Assembly (NCBI RefSeq): GCF_963576675.1
Contig: NC_088914.1
Coordinates: 17,029,001 to 17,093,000, forward strand
DNA length: 64,000 nucleotides
Origin: Euphorbia lathyris
Taxonomy: Eukaryota > Streptophyta > Magnoliopsida > Malpighiales > Euphorbiaceae
Direction: 5' to 3'
Notes under the pieces: model-generated
Databases searched by the model: none
What the model was told of the DNA's origin: nothing
Seen by the model: only the letters and a program-made list of their open reading frames with translations
Position numbers and translations under genes: made by a program
In this document: positions 45,604-57,647 of the stretch, piece after piece
Layout of the letters: each line of letters starts with the position of its first letter
Numbering within the stretch: the first letter of the stretch is position 1

Positions 45604-46224
45604 TCAAGGAGAGACTTCTTGTACAGAAGTGAGACTAGGTTCCCACCCAGATGCCCGAAAAACTCTCGTCTTCGGAAGTGGGGGAACAAAAGCCTTCTTA
45701 GTTCTGACACCCCTCCTCACTGAACGTTTCGAGTCTCTTGACAACTTACCCTTGGTGTTATAGAAGTCTTTTGCTGAAGAAACAGAGTCATTTGAAATAT
45801 CCATACTCGACTCCCAGGTGATATTTACATCTGATTCCTCATCTCTTCCAGTAGCATGCGCTGTAGCTTTCCGCCTCTCCATATGTTTACGTTTTAATTT
45901 CCGAGCAGTACTTGATGGCATTATCAAGTATTTCTGGCCAGGCAACAAATCCTCATCTGGCCCTAACACGGATTTCTGGGGATTTTTGAAAACTTCTGGA
46001 CGGGCAACACACATACCAGGATATTTGTCCATCAAATGAGATGCAGGAACAGCATGTTGATACAACTCCTCTCGTCCGCCAGCATGAACTATCCTGACAG
46101 AAAAATCCCTGGATTGTGAGGGGAAGTTTAATGATACAGAAGCTCCTCCCAATTCTTCTTTCCCTCTGGTCTCCTTGTGAGAGCCTTGATTTTGGCACAA
46201 CAAATTAACACAAGCCTTCAGCAT
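45604..46224 (-). CDS. PADRE-domain (DUF4228) protein
   Basis: Single-exon gene of 206 residues. It carries the PADRE core: VRIVHAGGREELYQHAVPAS, then a DKYPGMCVARPEVF stretch and LLPGQKYLIMPSSTARKLKR. A Ser/Lys/Arg-rich, probably disordered tail follows, with an ATGRDEESD acidic patch and a basic RRGVRTKKAF segment. PADRE proteins are plant-specific; family members are transcriptionally induced by pathogens and abiotic stress, and the molecular role is not settled. The ATG at 46222-46224 (MLKACVNLLCQN) was chosen since the codon further upstream is TTG. It lies 277 bp downstream of the glycosyltransferase stop on the same strand. Confidence 0.9.
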   Translation of the reverse strand: MLKACVNLLCQNQGSHKETRGKEELGGASVSLNFPSQSRDFSVRIVHAGGREELYQHAVPASHLMDKYPGMCVARPEVFKNPQKSVLGPDEDLLPGQKYLIMPSSTARKLKRKHMERRKATAHATGRDEESDVNITWESSMDISNDSVSSAKDFYNTKGKLSRDSKRSVRRGVRTKKAFVPPLPKTRVFRASGWEPSLTSVQEVSP

Positions 46225-46500
46225 AGCTGGCAATCAAAATCGGTCAGATGGAGACGCTCATATGGGGAGCATTGTTGTACCAGCTGGAAGTATTTCATAT
46301 TGTTATTTCTTGCCAAGGTGGATATCCTTTTCCTTTTGTTTTTAATGGCCTGCTATTTCTATTTCGTATTATTCTCCCACAGAATCAAAGATGAAACCGA
46401 GGCTTTGGACAGACATACAGAGAACAGAATAGACTCTTCTTTTGTCTAGTTATCCATGGTTAGATGACAAAAGAAAACGTCAAAGAACACTGGTTTGGTT

Positions 46501-49174
46501 CTAAGTATCTTTGCAGCACATCCTTTTGCCATTGTCATACTCCCACAAACCAGATGAAACCTGACGTTCGAGCTTCTTCATCCTTCCGCTAATCCAATTG
46601 TTATGAAGAATGAGGCAGCCATGTTTTGCACAGGCTTCTTTTACATTTTTCTTTTGCCATAGTTCTAAATATGCACCATTAGGGAAGAGGTTTCTGTCCA
46701 AAAACTGAACCGTGAGATTTGTTTCAGGTTCCACACATCTATCATCACCGATTCGATAGGATCCGCCTACCCCGCATAGCGTGTCATAGAAGCTAGGCTG
46801 CTCAGAGAGGCTTGAATTTGCAGCATGCTTCACCACTTTCTCCATAGCAGCAATTGTTGAAACATCCGAACGAGCAAAGTAGAAGCCAGAATTCAAGCGC
46901 CTAGGCAAGTTCACAGGTCCTGCAGATAGAAAATCATTAGCAAAACACATCATTACACCAAAAACAGAACAGGATATGGACATAAATTACAAATAAGTGA
47001 CTGCACCAAAAATTAAAGAGATATTCCTACAATTTAATCTACTAGTTTTCTTCTGAACCTTGAAAGCAGGTATAATCCATACTTCTAAACTAATAATGAA
47101 ATTTAGTATTAATGGCATCATAGTTGGAATAACACCTGCTCTGTATTCATCAGACTGTGCCAACAGAATAGCAGGACCGAAAGAAGAAAGCGTTGGCAGC
47201 GGATTCGAAAACCAATAAACATCTACATCACTGAAAAGTACATTATATCCCAGCTTCAATATCTTCAGAACCATTCTAGACTTCACTTTTGTCACCCTCT
47301 GAAAGCATGTGGTTCCAAAGTGACAATCATTGAAGCTAATATTACTCGGGGCTGATGGATCGTAAAAAACTGGCAGACCCTGGCACGAAACAGAAATATT
47401 TGAGATCAGGCACATTGGGTGAAAGGGGTCCAAAAACTAAGTTCAGGTACACTTTTAAGGGCACTTTTCACAAGTAGATCTCTCCATCATATAACTCATG
47501 ATAGTACCGAATATATTATTGTAATCAGGACAGCAAATCAAACCCAAAATGATATTATATTTACCTGTAAGACAGAGAATTCATAAGTTTCCTTATCAAG
47601 AGCACAGATCAAGAAGTTTCTGACATGGAGACGGCGCAATCTACACACCCAACTCATTAACATGTCTTTGTAACTATATCCAGCAACAGCAAGCACAATT
47701 GTCTGATTCTCATCTGCAGTTGCTAAAAGAAGTGACTCCAAGGAAAATGGACTATCTAAGGGTACCAAGTACTTCAACTGATTTCCAAAAGAACAATTTG
47801 ACATTCTTTCTTTTGTTTTAATATTATTAACACAAGCTACATTTTTCTTCTTTGTCTTTGAATGCAGAATCCTTCTACTCCATACACTAAGTTTCTGATC
47901 CCTAAACGGATATGTGGTGTCTTCTTTTGTGTCAACAAACAAATATTTTCCATCACAATTCACAAGTTTTAGTAAACTAGAATAATCAATTTCTTTGAAT
48001 AATAAAGATCCATAGGATGCTCCAAGATGTGCATTTCCCACATTTTCCCAGCTTCCGATATTCGAAAAACTGGAGATGTCTTCGGAGTGATTAGACTGAT
48101 CTCCATGATCATTTAGATAGAGACATGAAATGGTCCAACTTGCATCAAATACAAACCTAAATTCAGATGATACAACCTCATTAATGATCCAGTGATTGTG
48201 AATCCCCTTGCCAAACAAAAAAGGTGGAATTACTCCATTAAATAGAGCTGCATTCCTGCTATTCCATGCCATAAGCATTCTATCATCACAATCACTCCAT
48301 TCCCAATTCTGTTCTAGCATCATCTGCAACTGTAAGAAACAAAGTCAGAGCTGTGTTCCCAATAGGGTAAGCTTTCAGTCTCAATTCATACCTCTTGGAG
48401 TTTAATCGGATTCCCATCCTCTCTTAGCCAATGTCTCCCAGAATCATCAAAGTGAAATGGGAAATAAGAAACATTTCTTAATGAAGCTACAAGAAGCCAA
48501 TCATTGTCTAGTTTATAAGCATGATATAAAGTAGAGATGAAACCAGAGAGAAGAACAGTTTCTGAATTCACAAAAACGGATATGTCTGTTTCAAATGCCC
48601 GAGACCTTTCCACCATGGAGTGAAAGAAAGGGGTTCCAAGAAACCTATAACCAACCAATACCAAAAATCATAAACTAAAGTTAGAATAAATCAACAAACT
48701 ACACTAATTAAAGATAACAAAAAGAGGGAATTTCAATTTCATACGTAAAATCGACACTGGAATCAATTAAAACTCGAGAACCAGAGGCAGAGGCGAAAGA
48801 AGCAGCAAGAGGGTCTTGGGTGAAAAGAACAACAGTGAGATGAGGGGATGAAGCAAGCCAGGAGCGAATAGCAAGAGTCTGTCTTTTTCCAGCAGAACCG
48901 GAATAGGGGGTCGGAGCCGAGAAGATTGTGATTTTAGGATTTGCCACATCGCCGGAATCAAAAAGAATTTCATCCCTGAAGGGTAAACTTTGAATGAAGT
49001 AAACAGAGAGAAGAATAAACACAACTCCATAGAGCCAAATGGACCAGAGCCCCACCCGGGATACCTGTGAATCAAAATGAAGAAACATAAATTGAGGGAA
49101 TTACAGAGAAAGAAGAAGAAGAAGAAGAAGAAGAAGAATAAAGGATGAAAGGAGAGAGGGGAAAAGACCTTCAT
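46501..49174 (-). CDS. RAY1: GT77 beta-arabinofuranosyltransferase, RAY1-like
   Basis: A Golgi type II membrane glycosyltransferase; RAY1 in Arabidopsis acts on arabinogalactan proteins. Exons in transcript order: 49174-49169 (only ATG AAG), 49064-48745, 48644-48392, 48323-47565, 47379-47136 and 46919-46501. They join in frame to 666 residues with GT-AG borders; the fourth exon may start at 48329 instead. After a short cytosolic start comes a signal anchor (LWSIWLYGVVFILLSVYFI). Then follows an N-terminal glycosyltransferase-like part (ITIFSAPTPYSG, RQTLAIRSWLA). The C-terminal Nucleotid_trans domain has KLGYNVLFSDVDVYWF with the DxD motif, then RRLNSGFYFARSD and HNNWISGRMKKLE. The match to RAY1 is from memory of that family; GT77 is secure, the exact orthologue a little less so. 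Confidence 0.88.
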
Positions 49175-49481
49175 AGCATAGCTGAATGGATTTGTTGTGA
49201 GGATGAAATGCAGAAAGAGAGTTGGTTTTAATGCGTGGGATAGAAGAAAAAAGAATGGAACTTTAACTGAAGAAATGAGTTTTCAGCAGCACCAAGACCG
49301 GGGACGAAGGTGGATTTTGATTTTATTATTCATTCATGTGAGGCTCTCTCGTCGGACACAACTCACATTCCATTAGTTTCCCACTTTTTCTGATTTCAAT
49401 AAGTCAAACCATTTTACCCAATTCAACTGATAAATTACATTTATGGCCACTAAATTTTACTAATTTTCACATTAAATTTTT
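49175..49481 (-). promoter_or_regulatory. Upstream region of the RAY1-like gene
   Basis: Leader and proximal promoter on the minus strand; no definite TATA box. A (GAA)n run lies just inside intron 1 (49108-49138). Transposon sequence begins within about 250-300 bp of the start codon. Confidence 0.4.
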
Positions 49482-50368
49482 GGCGTAATGCTCCTCTAGC
49501 CCTCTTAACTTATTCAAATTGGTCATTTTACCTCCTCAACTTCTCGAATGTCCTGTTTACCCTCTTAACTCCATAAAAATGGTATTTCTCACACCTTCAA
49601 CTTGTCAATTTATCCTCTCAACTCATAGAATATCCTATTTACCTCATTAACTCCATAAAAGTGGTATTTCTCAACCCCCCAACTTGTCCATTTATCCCCT
49701 CCCCAACTTATAGAATGTCATATTTACCCCCTTAATTCCATAAAAGTGGCATTTCTCACCCCTTACAATCCGTCATCGAGGCCTAAATTGATACAATTTT
49801 TAAATGTTAAACCTATATTGGTGCTATTTTGTACGTGGAACCTAAATTAATACTTTCCCAAAATCATAGGCCTATTTTGGTACATTATCCTTACATATAA
49901 TGTCTTTAACTTGTTTATATTAATGTTCTTGTTTTTTTTTATAAAAAAAAAATGTTCTTGTTATTTGTTATTCATTCTTTCTCTTTTCAACTTTTTTTTT
50001 TGTTAGTTAAATTTTGATTATCTAATTATTGTAATACAATATTATTATAATAAACAAATGAAGGATCAATATAATTATCAAATTAAAACAAAATAAAAAA
50101 TTGATATTAAAAATATATATTTTCAAACTCATTTGAATAAGTGCTATTAATTTTGCACTATAAAGGGGTAAGAAATACCACTTTTATGGAGTTAAGGGGG
50201 TAAATAGGACATTCGATGAGATGAGGAATGGTAAAATGACTAATTTGGACAAGTTAAGAGGGGTGTACCATTTATATAGAGTTAAGAGGGTAAATAGAAC
50301 ATTCGATGAGTTAGAGGGGTAAAATGACCAATTTCAACAAGTTAAGGGAGCTGGAGGAGCATTAGGCC
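49482..50368. mobile_element. Mutator-type MITE with repeats inside its TIRs (887 bp)
   Basis: Left end GGCGTAATGCTCCTC and right end GAGGAGCATTAGGCC are inverted. Inverted similarity continues for about 200 bp each side. Within the left arm a ~65-70 bp unit (CTCTTAACTCCATAAAA-type) occurs three times, in the right arm about twice. Flanks TAAATTTTT and TAAATTTTA form a 9 bp duplication with one mismatch, as in MULEs. Confidence 0.8.
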
Positions 50369-51150
50369 TAAATTTTAAAATCACTTAAAAAGTGGAATAA
50401 GCTGTTAAAATATCCCCTAACGCCTTAAAGTCTAAAATTGTGCAATTTTACCACTCACATTAGCAGCCAAAAACAATTTTACTCATAACGTTGGTAAGTT
50501 GGTTCAATTTAAAACATTATTATAAAATACAAATATTTTGTTCCTTATGATGTACCAATGACATATTAGTTCGTTTAAAAAAAACAGATTTCATATTTTG
50601 TGTGATTTAATAATAGAATTGAAGATTGATATTTATAAATTCGGTGAAATTTTTTGAACTTTTTTGTCCAAATCGTACAATAGACAGTATATTTTTTTAT
50701 TTTTTTCCATATATAATCACATGTTTATAATCTGTTATTAATGAGTGATAAAAATGACTCGTATGTGAAGTGTAGATGACAAAATTATGACCGGGAAGAC
50801 AGTTTGATGAATTATTTCTGAAATTGACCAAACTTGACAACTTTAAGGGTAAAATTGCTTTTAGCTGCCAATGTTAGGGGTAAAATTGCATAATTTTAGA
50901 CGTTAGGGATAAAATTGCTCCTGATTATAAACGTTAGAGGTATTTTTGCACCCTATCCCTTTTTAAATTACTGCTACTAAACTTCAATTAACATCTCAAA
51001 ATGACAGTTGACGATCTAAAAATGAAAATTTTCAAGAATATCATCAATTCTTAAGAATTTCAATTTTCAGGTCGTTAACAGTGATTTTAAGGTGTTAGTT
51101 AAAGTTCAGCGGCCATAATGTTAGAAAATGTAAATTTAAATGATTGTTAG
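50369..51150. mobile_element. Two further foldback-type MITE parts
   Basis: One pair of arms lies at about 50420-50510 and 50845-50915 (CTAACGCCTTAAAGTCTAAAA against its inverted copy). An outer element resembling 57839-58322 seems to start near 49434 and end near 51145, with the Mutator-type MITE inserted in it. Confidence 0.5.
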
Positions 51151-51288
51151 GTTATGTTTTGAAATTCAGTAATCTGATTGGTTGGCTGCCAAAGATGGTC
51201 AAGCCAAATTAAGCGAATGTTGTGGAAGCCATTACTTAAGATTTGTCTAACATTGATCTTTATGTTGTGTTTTATGAAGTAAATAAGG

Positions 51289-51570
51289 TTGCTAAGGGAA
51301 TGGTGGCTTGATATTAGTACCGCATATCACGTTTATTGTGACAAAAACGCATTTGTTGAACTAGCTCATATGGTTAGGATCAAAGGTTTTTATAGTAAAG
51401 CAAAGTACATTGAAATTAAGTATCATTTTGTTGGAAATTTAGTTGCACGCATAAATGTTTGTATGAAATATGTTTCGACTCATAACATGGTTGCTGACTC
51501 TCTAACGAAACATGTCAAGAGAGATGTTTTTATGCAACACATTAGGTCCCAGGGATTACTTGGAATCTAA
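51289..51570 (+). pseudogene. Copia RNase H C-terminal remnant
   Basis: Encodes KAKYIEIKYHFVGNLVA and a YVSTHNMVADSLTKHV stretch, the conserved end of copia RNase H (H-I-D/E-I-K-Y-H-F, then N-x-A-D-x-L-T-K), and closes with HIRSQGLLGI. Upstream codons contain stops and no RT is left. Confidence 0.8.
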
Positions 51571-52655
51571 ACATATTTCTATTACATGTAACTTATGTAA
51601 CATATGTTTTTTCAAATTCCATAAAGTAACTTTTTGAATCACCTGTAATACACGTACATGTAAATGTTGTACGTTAATATTTGCAATTGAGCATGTCAGA
51701 CAGAGAAGCGGCTCACTCACACGAGTGCTTACCCTTATTTTGTTAATCGTGTTGACAAAGATAAGGATGATGCAGATTTTTGAGTAAACCATAATTTGCT
51801 CAATAATTGACGACATCTTGCAGTAACAGTGGATCTAGGTTCATTAGCTTGCAGGATAGAAATATACATAGGCGTGGATAAATATGTATATAAAAGATTA
51901 TTTATAATCTGAGATTTCAATCAGAGTTGCTTGAATGAAATCTTCTGTCTTCGATAGCCGAAGGTAGTCCTATTATGAGAGAGACTAAGGTTAAATGGTA
52001 TGACACATCGAAACTGAAACCTTCGTATGGTGTTGTTTTGAGTATAGACATGCGCTTTCTTTAGATGGAAGGATTAGAACACCATATCATATGTTTTTGA
52101 TACCATGTGTGCTTTATGACCAAGAGATGTGTAAAAAGGGCAGTCTCACGTTTTCCCATCTTGAGTCTCTCTATGTGAAAAACATCTTTTTTCTCGAAAT
52201 GTTATCCTCGATATCCTTAACTAGTTCAAGAAGTGTAATTCATTTTGGCTACTTTGGAAATATGCCCTCAAGAGCTAGGTACTAATTCAGCTTGGATAGG
52301 GGTCAACTGGGCAATAAGTAAAATGAATTATTATGGAAAGAACGTAGTAAGAGGGAAAGACTTTGTCAAGTTCACATCTTGTAGTCCTATATTTCGCAAA
52401 TCCGGATAGTTGTTCATATATGCACGCTTGTGAATGTAGATGAATTGTCGAGATAATGACAATTACAGTGGATGTGATATGAAGTCTAGGATAAAGCATA
52501 ATATTTCTTAATTACACATGTAATTCGAGAGGTTGTATATCTCCAAGGAGTATACAACATTTGAGTTCTCAATTGTATGCCGGTCGCACGAACTATTTAC
52601 GAGTATGAACGAAACAAAGTGATGGAATATATTTTCGTTATGTGCGAGTGGGAGA
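51571..52655 (+). other. Copia 3' internal region ending in a polypurine tract
   Basis: Non-coding between the RNase H end and gtgcgagtgggagat (52642-52656), the usual copia polypurine tract. Confidence 0.5.
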
Positions 52656-52825
52656 TGTAGGGATAAATAGAGTAAATGGGCATTGACCCATTTACTGATC
52701 CATTTATGGTCCGTCCGTAACCTAGTCAGATTAGGTTTAGGGTTAGGGTTTTATCCTAGCTATAAATAGATAGGTAAGGAGGCCAAAACCCTAATAAGGC
52801 TAAGATATAAGAAAAGAAAAGAGAC

Positions 52826-52882
<57 letters not shown>

Positions 52883-53208
52883 GTGCCCCTCTCTCTCTCT
52901 TTGTCTACTAGTTACGTTCTTAGTTCGTGAAATAACGAATTACTCATTTGGTGTGGTAACCTCCTAGATCGGTGATACGAAGCCAAGATCAATTACTTCT
53001 GCTGCTATGCAATGGATTTGAGCTACAAGAGGTAAGTCTAAATCTATTGATTGACTTATTGATAGATCCGGGTTCATTATTTTTGTTTTAGAGGTTAAAG
53101 AAATCCACTAGACTTCTCCATTGAAGCCTTAAAAAAATTGGAATTACTTAAAATTTAATCGTAAGACTTGCTTCCGACTTGTAGACGTTTGTGGTAATGT
53201 TTCACTGT
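52656..53208 (+). mobile_element. Copia 3' LTR (right border approximate)
   Basis: Starts TGTAGGGATAAATAG after the polypurine tract. A TATAAATA box is at about 52761. Contains a CT microsatellite. The end is placed near 53208 by guess. Confidence 0.55.
52829..52880. repeat. (CT)n microsatellite
   Basis: About 26 uninterrupted CT units within the LTR leader, then a second short run near 52889-52900. Confidence 0.95.
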
Positions 53209-53582
53209 CATATCCGATTCAATTTTAGGTCGGGCCTGAAAAAAAAAAAACTTATTAAAAATAAAATTATCTAATTTTTAATTTTTTTTATGAAAATCCT
53301 TAAATCCTAGACAAAAAACGAGGAATTATTTGTGTCTTATGTGTTTCTAGGGATGGCAACGGTGCGGTGTGGGGATGGAAATGTATTTTCCAATCTGTCC
53401 CCAATGTTTGCGGAGATGGTTTCGGAGAATCCCCGTTTAATGTTTCGAGATTTTTTTTTGTCTCCATCCTCTCTTATACGGTTTTAAAATTTACATTAAA
53501 TAAAAAAATATCAACATGATCACAAATTAATCCCATAAATAGCTTTTCAATTATATTAAAAGGTTTTTTTTATAAAGCAATT

Positions 53583-54302
53583 TAGGGATGTTTAAAAACC
53601 GAACCAGACCGAAATAACCGATCGAACCGATCAATTTTAATTTATCGGCTCAGTTTTTTGGTTTATTAGGTTCAGGTTCGGTTCTCTTTTTTGTAATATT
53701 TTGGTAATTTTGGTCGGTTCGGTTTTTATGATAAAATGGCCTAATTAACCGAACAGACTGAAATAAAGTTTAATTAGGATAATATTAAGAATAAACTATA
53801 AATTATTATTAAGATTTATACTATAAAACTAATTAATCTCAACTCATAATCTAACAGTAAAGGAAAAATGAAATTCTAATTGGTGTCAATCGTAAAATTT
53901 GTCAATAATAATTGTTATTGTTCTATGCAATGATTTATAGCTAAGTCATTACCGTTACACTTTCATTGAATATTTCACTCAATTGATATATTCATCAAAT
54001 CAATTAACAAACTTTTATTTATATTCTTATTTAAAATTATTCAAATCACTACCATTGATTCTAAAATAATGAATTTTATGTTTAGATTAAACTTTTTTTT
54101 ATCTATATTTTATGTTAAAATATTAAAAATATGTATATAAACCGAATAACCGACTGAGCCGAACCAAATTTTTCAGTTCAGTTCGGTTCAGTTTATTATT
54201 GTTATTCAGTTAGATTCGGTTTTTATTTTTTGAGTTATTCGGTTTTCGGTTATTTTAGTTCGGTTCGGTTTTCAGACCGAACCGACCGTTGAACACCCCC
54301 TA
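53583..54302. mobile_element. Nested hAT-type element, 720 bp
   Basis: Starts TAGGGATGTTT, ends AACACCCCCTA, with identical 8 bp flanks AAGCAATT (53575-53582 and 54303-54310). Rich in CGGTTCGGTT-type words near both ends. Confidence 0.88.
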
Positions 54303-54400
54303 AAGCAATTATATTAAAGATTGAATCTGTTGAATAAAAAAAAATAAACAAACCAAATGATGTAACTGAAATTTCTAAACAACAACCAACAATAGAATAT

Positions 54401-56500
54401 GCAGACAGGCACCATCAGTTACACATTTATTCTTTGCGGATGACAGCTTCCTCTTTTTTTAGGGCCAGAACTGAAGAGGCCAGGGAGGTTCTCAAGGTTC
54501 TAAAGGAATATGAAGTGGCCTCAGGCCAGGCGGTTAATCTGAACAAATCAGGGGTGTTCTTCAGTGCCAATGTTAGTGTGGAGTTAAAAAACGAAATCAA
54601 AGGAATCCTAAATGTTCATGCACCTCTAGACACGGGTCGGTATTTAGGGCTCCCGTCACTGATTGGCAGATCCAAATGACGTATCTTTATATTCCTGGTT
54701 GACAGGTTGAGAAGAAAGTTTAGCAGCTGGGGCATCCGGTTCTTGTCTTAGGCAGGAAAGGAAATTCTACTGAAGTCAGTTGCACAGGCGCTCCCTACAT
54801 TCTGCATGAGCACATTTATGCTCCCCAGGTCAGTGTGTGATGAATTGCAAAAACTAATGAATTCCTTTTGATGGGGCTCAAAACCTGAGGGTAAAAGGGG
54901 GATTCATTGGTTTGATTGGGCTAAATTGTATAGTGTAAAGGAGGCAGGGGGCATGGGATTTAGAGATTTGCATGTATTTAATTTAGCCTTATTAGGGAAG
55001 CAGGGTTGGAAATTGATTCACAAACCAGATACTTTAGTAGGTCGCATGTTCAAAGCTAAATATTACCCTAGGACAAACCTACTTGATTCCAAATTAGGCA
55101 ATAACCCTAGTATGATTTGGAGAAGCATTTGGGAGGGAATTAATATTCTAAGGTTGGGAATAAGATGGAAGGTGGGAGATGGAAATACAATTAGAGTCTG
55201 GAAAGATCCTTGAGTACCAAGCCTAACTAATTTCTGCATAAATTCTTACCAAATCTAGGGAATGGAAGATTCGAGAGTGGTAGATTTATTAATTGAGAAT
55301 GGGCGGGGATGGGATATGGATAAGCTGAGAGGTTACTTTTATGATGATGAAATTGCTGCTATTTGTGATATCATATTACCTTTCAGGGGAGGCACAGACA
55401 AATGTGTTTGGCACTGGACAAAGGATGAATTGTATTCTGTGAAATCGGGATACCACAAGGGGATGGAGAGAGATGAACTCGACACGAGCTGTGAAGGGTG
55501 GAAAAAGGTTTGGAAGCTAGAAATGCCACCAAAATTGAAACTATTTATGTGGCGTGTTTTATCGGGTTGTTTACCCACACGATCAAAGCTTGTGCAAAGA
55601 CGGGTCCTGATTACTATCGAGTGCCCAGTGTGTGTGGAGGAGGATGAGACGGACACTCATTTATTTACTAGTTGTTGTTTTGCAGGTGAAATTTGGAGAG
55701 AGGCAAAAGTGGAAGCACCCAATTGTGGCGGCACGACCCTTAGCTTGTGGCTGTTTCGCGAACTGACGCAGATGGAGTAGGCTGCAGCAGTACGACTATG
55801 CTACGGACTGCTATCCATTTGGGAGCATAGAAATCGAGTATTGTGGGAGGCAGATTGGTGGCCGGCATCGCGCAGTTGGCGGAAGGTGTGGGATGGCTAC
55901 AATGAGTGGAGAGCCTATCAATTCAAGCAACCACATCCGACGCACGGAACAGTAGCAGCAGCGAATTCAGCAGCAACATCGACATGGAACCTGCCCCTGC
56001 CAGGAACCATCAAATGCAATTCAGACATAGCCATTTTCGCAGAAGACGGTTGTAGTGGCTTCGGGGCAGTTGTCAGAGGTGCTGACGGCTCTCTTCTATT
56101 TTATAGCAGCAGCATGGTTAATGGAATTAAAGAGCCAAAGGTCCTTGAGGCTCTTGGGGTACGTACTTGCATGCTTTGGCTCGCTAATCTTGATTACAAT
56201 CATGTGGTTTTTGAGACTGATACGAAAGTGGTTGTTGATGCGATACTCTCGGAGTGTGAGGACCTCTCTGAATTTGGTACAATCATTACTGATTGCAGGT
56301 CTTTATTATTGTCATATCCAGGTTTTAAAATTTTTTTATATCCCTCGTTTAGCGAACGGTGCTGCTCATTTGGTAGCTAGGCAAGCCTGTTCCAATGCTA
56401 GCGATTTTGTTTCATCTATCATGCCGAGTTGGCTGTTAGATGTTATTAGGAAGGATGCAAACTTGTCTGATTAATAAAATTTCGATTTTGAGTAAAAAAA
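54401..56500 (+). pseudogene. 5'-truncated LINE (RT to RNase H), 2.1 kb
   Basis: Flanked by a perfect 13 bp duplication aacaatagaatat (54388-54400 and 56501-56513) with an A-tail at the 3' end. It begins within the RT at the catalytic FADDSFLFF motif, broken at once by a shift at 54459. Then come GQAVNLNKSG and GRYLGLPSLIGRSK, the thumb region (GGMGFRDLHVFNLALLGKQG), the zf-RVT region (CPVCVEEDETDTHLFTSC, 55262-55780) and an RNase H-like domain (IKCNSDIAIF, FGAVVRGADGS, FETDTKVVVDAI; 55841-56380), ending in ANGAAHLVARQA in another frame. Several frameshifts and stops make it dead. Confidence 0.92.
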
Positions 56501-56629
56501 AACAATAGAATATTGATAAATGATATACAAAAAGGATCAGTCAATACTTATAGTTTTTTTTTAGAAACTAGATCCAAATTCTTATTGATGATACTGTTAA
56601 TTTATATTCACATGTAAAAACTTTGCTAA

Positions 56630-56945
56630 GGTCATCTCCAACCATCTACTTTATTTTTCCTACTTCAACTGTACTTTTTTCTACTCCATCTTCAATTATA
56701 GATGTACTACAATAACATTTCTCCAACCATCTACTTTATTTATAACCCTAAAAAGAATATTTCTATTAACAAATAATATTTTATAATTATTATATTAATT
56801 TTACATACCATTTATTGTATAAAATGATATTTTTATTCTTAAACAATCATTAAACCTTACTCTAAAAATAGAGTAAGGTTTTAGAATGCTATTGGAGTGC
56901 ACTTTTACTCTAAAAATAGATTATAGAGAATGATTGGAGATGGCC
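56630..56945. mobile_element. Small TIR element (MITE), 316 bp
   Basis: GGTCATCTCCAACCAT at the left and ATGATTGGAGATGGCC at the right are inverted repeats with two differences. Flanks TAA and TAC hint at a 3 bp Harbinger-type duplication but do not match exactly. Confidence 0.65.
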
Positions 56946-57599
56946 TACCTGGATGTTTTTTTTTATGCTTATAAGTTATACTTATTTTACCTTTACTAGT
57001 GTAGGATATGTTAATTTTAATTTTAATCTTATTTACTTATTTTTTATTTATTTTTAATGTTATTAATTTTTAAAAAAATATTATTATTTTAAAAGTCACA
57101 TAAATTTATCTTTTTAATATTATTGTTTATTATATTGACTAATGACTATATAATATATTAGGTAAATATTGATTTTTCGGTAATCCTCACGGGGATTTAT
57201 ATGGGGACGGTGTGGGGATCTCCACGGAACGGATATAGTAATCCCTGTCTCCATCTCTATTTTAACTTCAAGGACAAAATGTTCTCCGTCCCCATCCCTA
57301 ATTTTTTCGGTTATTTTCCATCCCAGTCAGTTCAATACCCACGGTTTTTGGATAATCATGACCCATTGCCACCGTATGTGTTTTTGGATAATCATGATCC
57401 ATTGCCACCGTATGTGTTTCCCTTGTTTGTTTGTGTAAATAACTAGAAGATTAATTAGGTGGTGTGTCATTTGTATGATCACCTAAAAGATGAAAATTGG
57501 AATTAAAAAATTACCAAATAAACATTAAATAGTATTTTTCAAAACTACAAGTCTTAATTAATTTATTCTTTGTATCTGTAGATGCATGCTAAATTGGTC

Positions 57600-57607
57600 T
57601 ATAAATA
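57600..57607 (+). promoter_or_regulatory. TATA box of the lipoxygenase gene
   Basis: TATAAATA, 41 bases before the start codon at 57648. A stop (TAA) in frame lies between box and ATG, so there is room for a leader of only about 15 nt and no upstream coding extension in this exon. Confidence 0.6.
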
Positions 57608-57647
57608 AATACTTTGTATCTTATCCTTTTCATTAATCCAGCCAGAA

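Larger units (their letters stand above)
53348..57412. mobile_element. hAT-type element with three nested insertions (4.1 kb)
   Basis: Starts TAGGGATGGCAACGG and ends CCATTGCCACCGTA, similar as inverted repeats with several differences. The 8 bp flanks TGTGTTTC (53340-53347 and 57413-57420) are identical. GGGGATGG- and CCCCATCC-type subterminal motifs occur at both ends. A 36 bp tandem duplication sits at the right end (from 57350 and 57386). Without its insertions (53583-54302, 54401-56500, 56630-56945) it is under 1 kb and non-coding. Confidence 0.7.

Noticed and set aside
57201..57446. 81-residue frame with repeated DNHDPLPPYVF
   Set aside because: The repetition is the 36 bp tandem duplication at the end of a hAT element, not a coding repeat.
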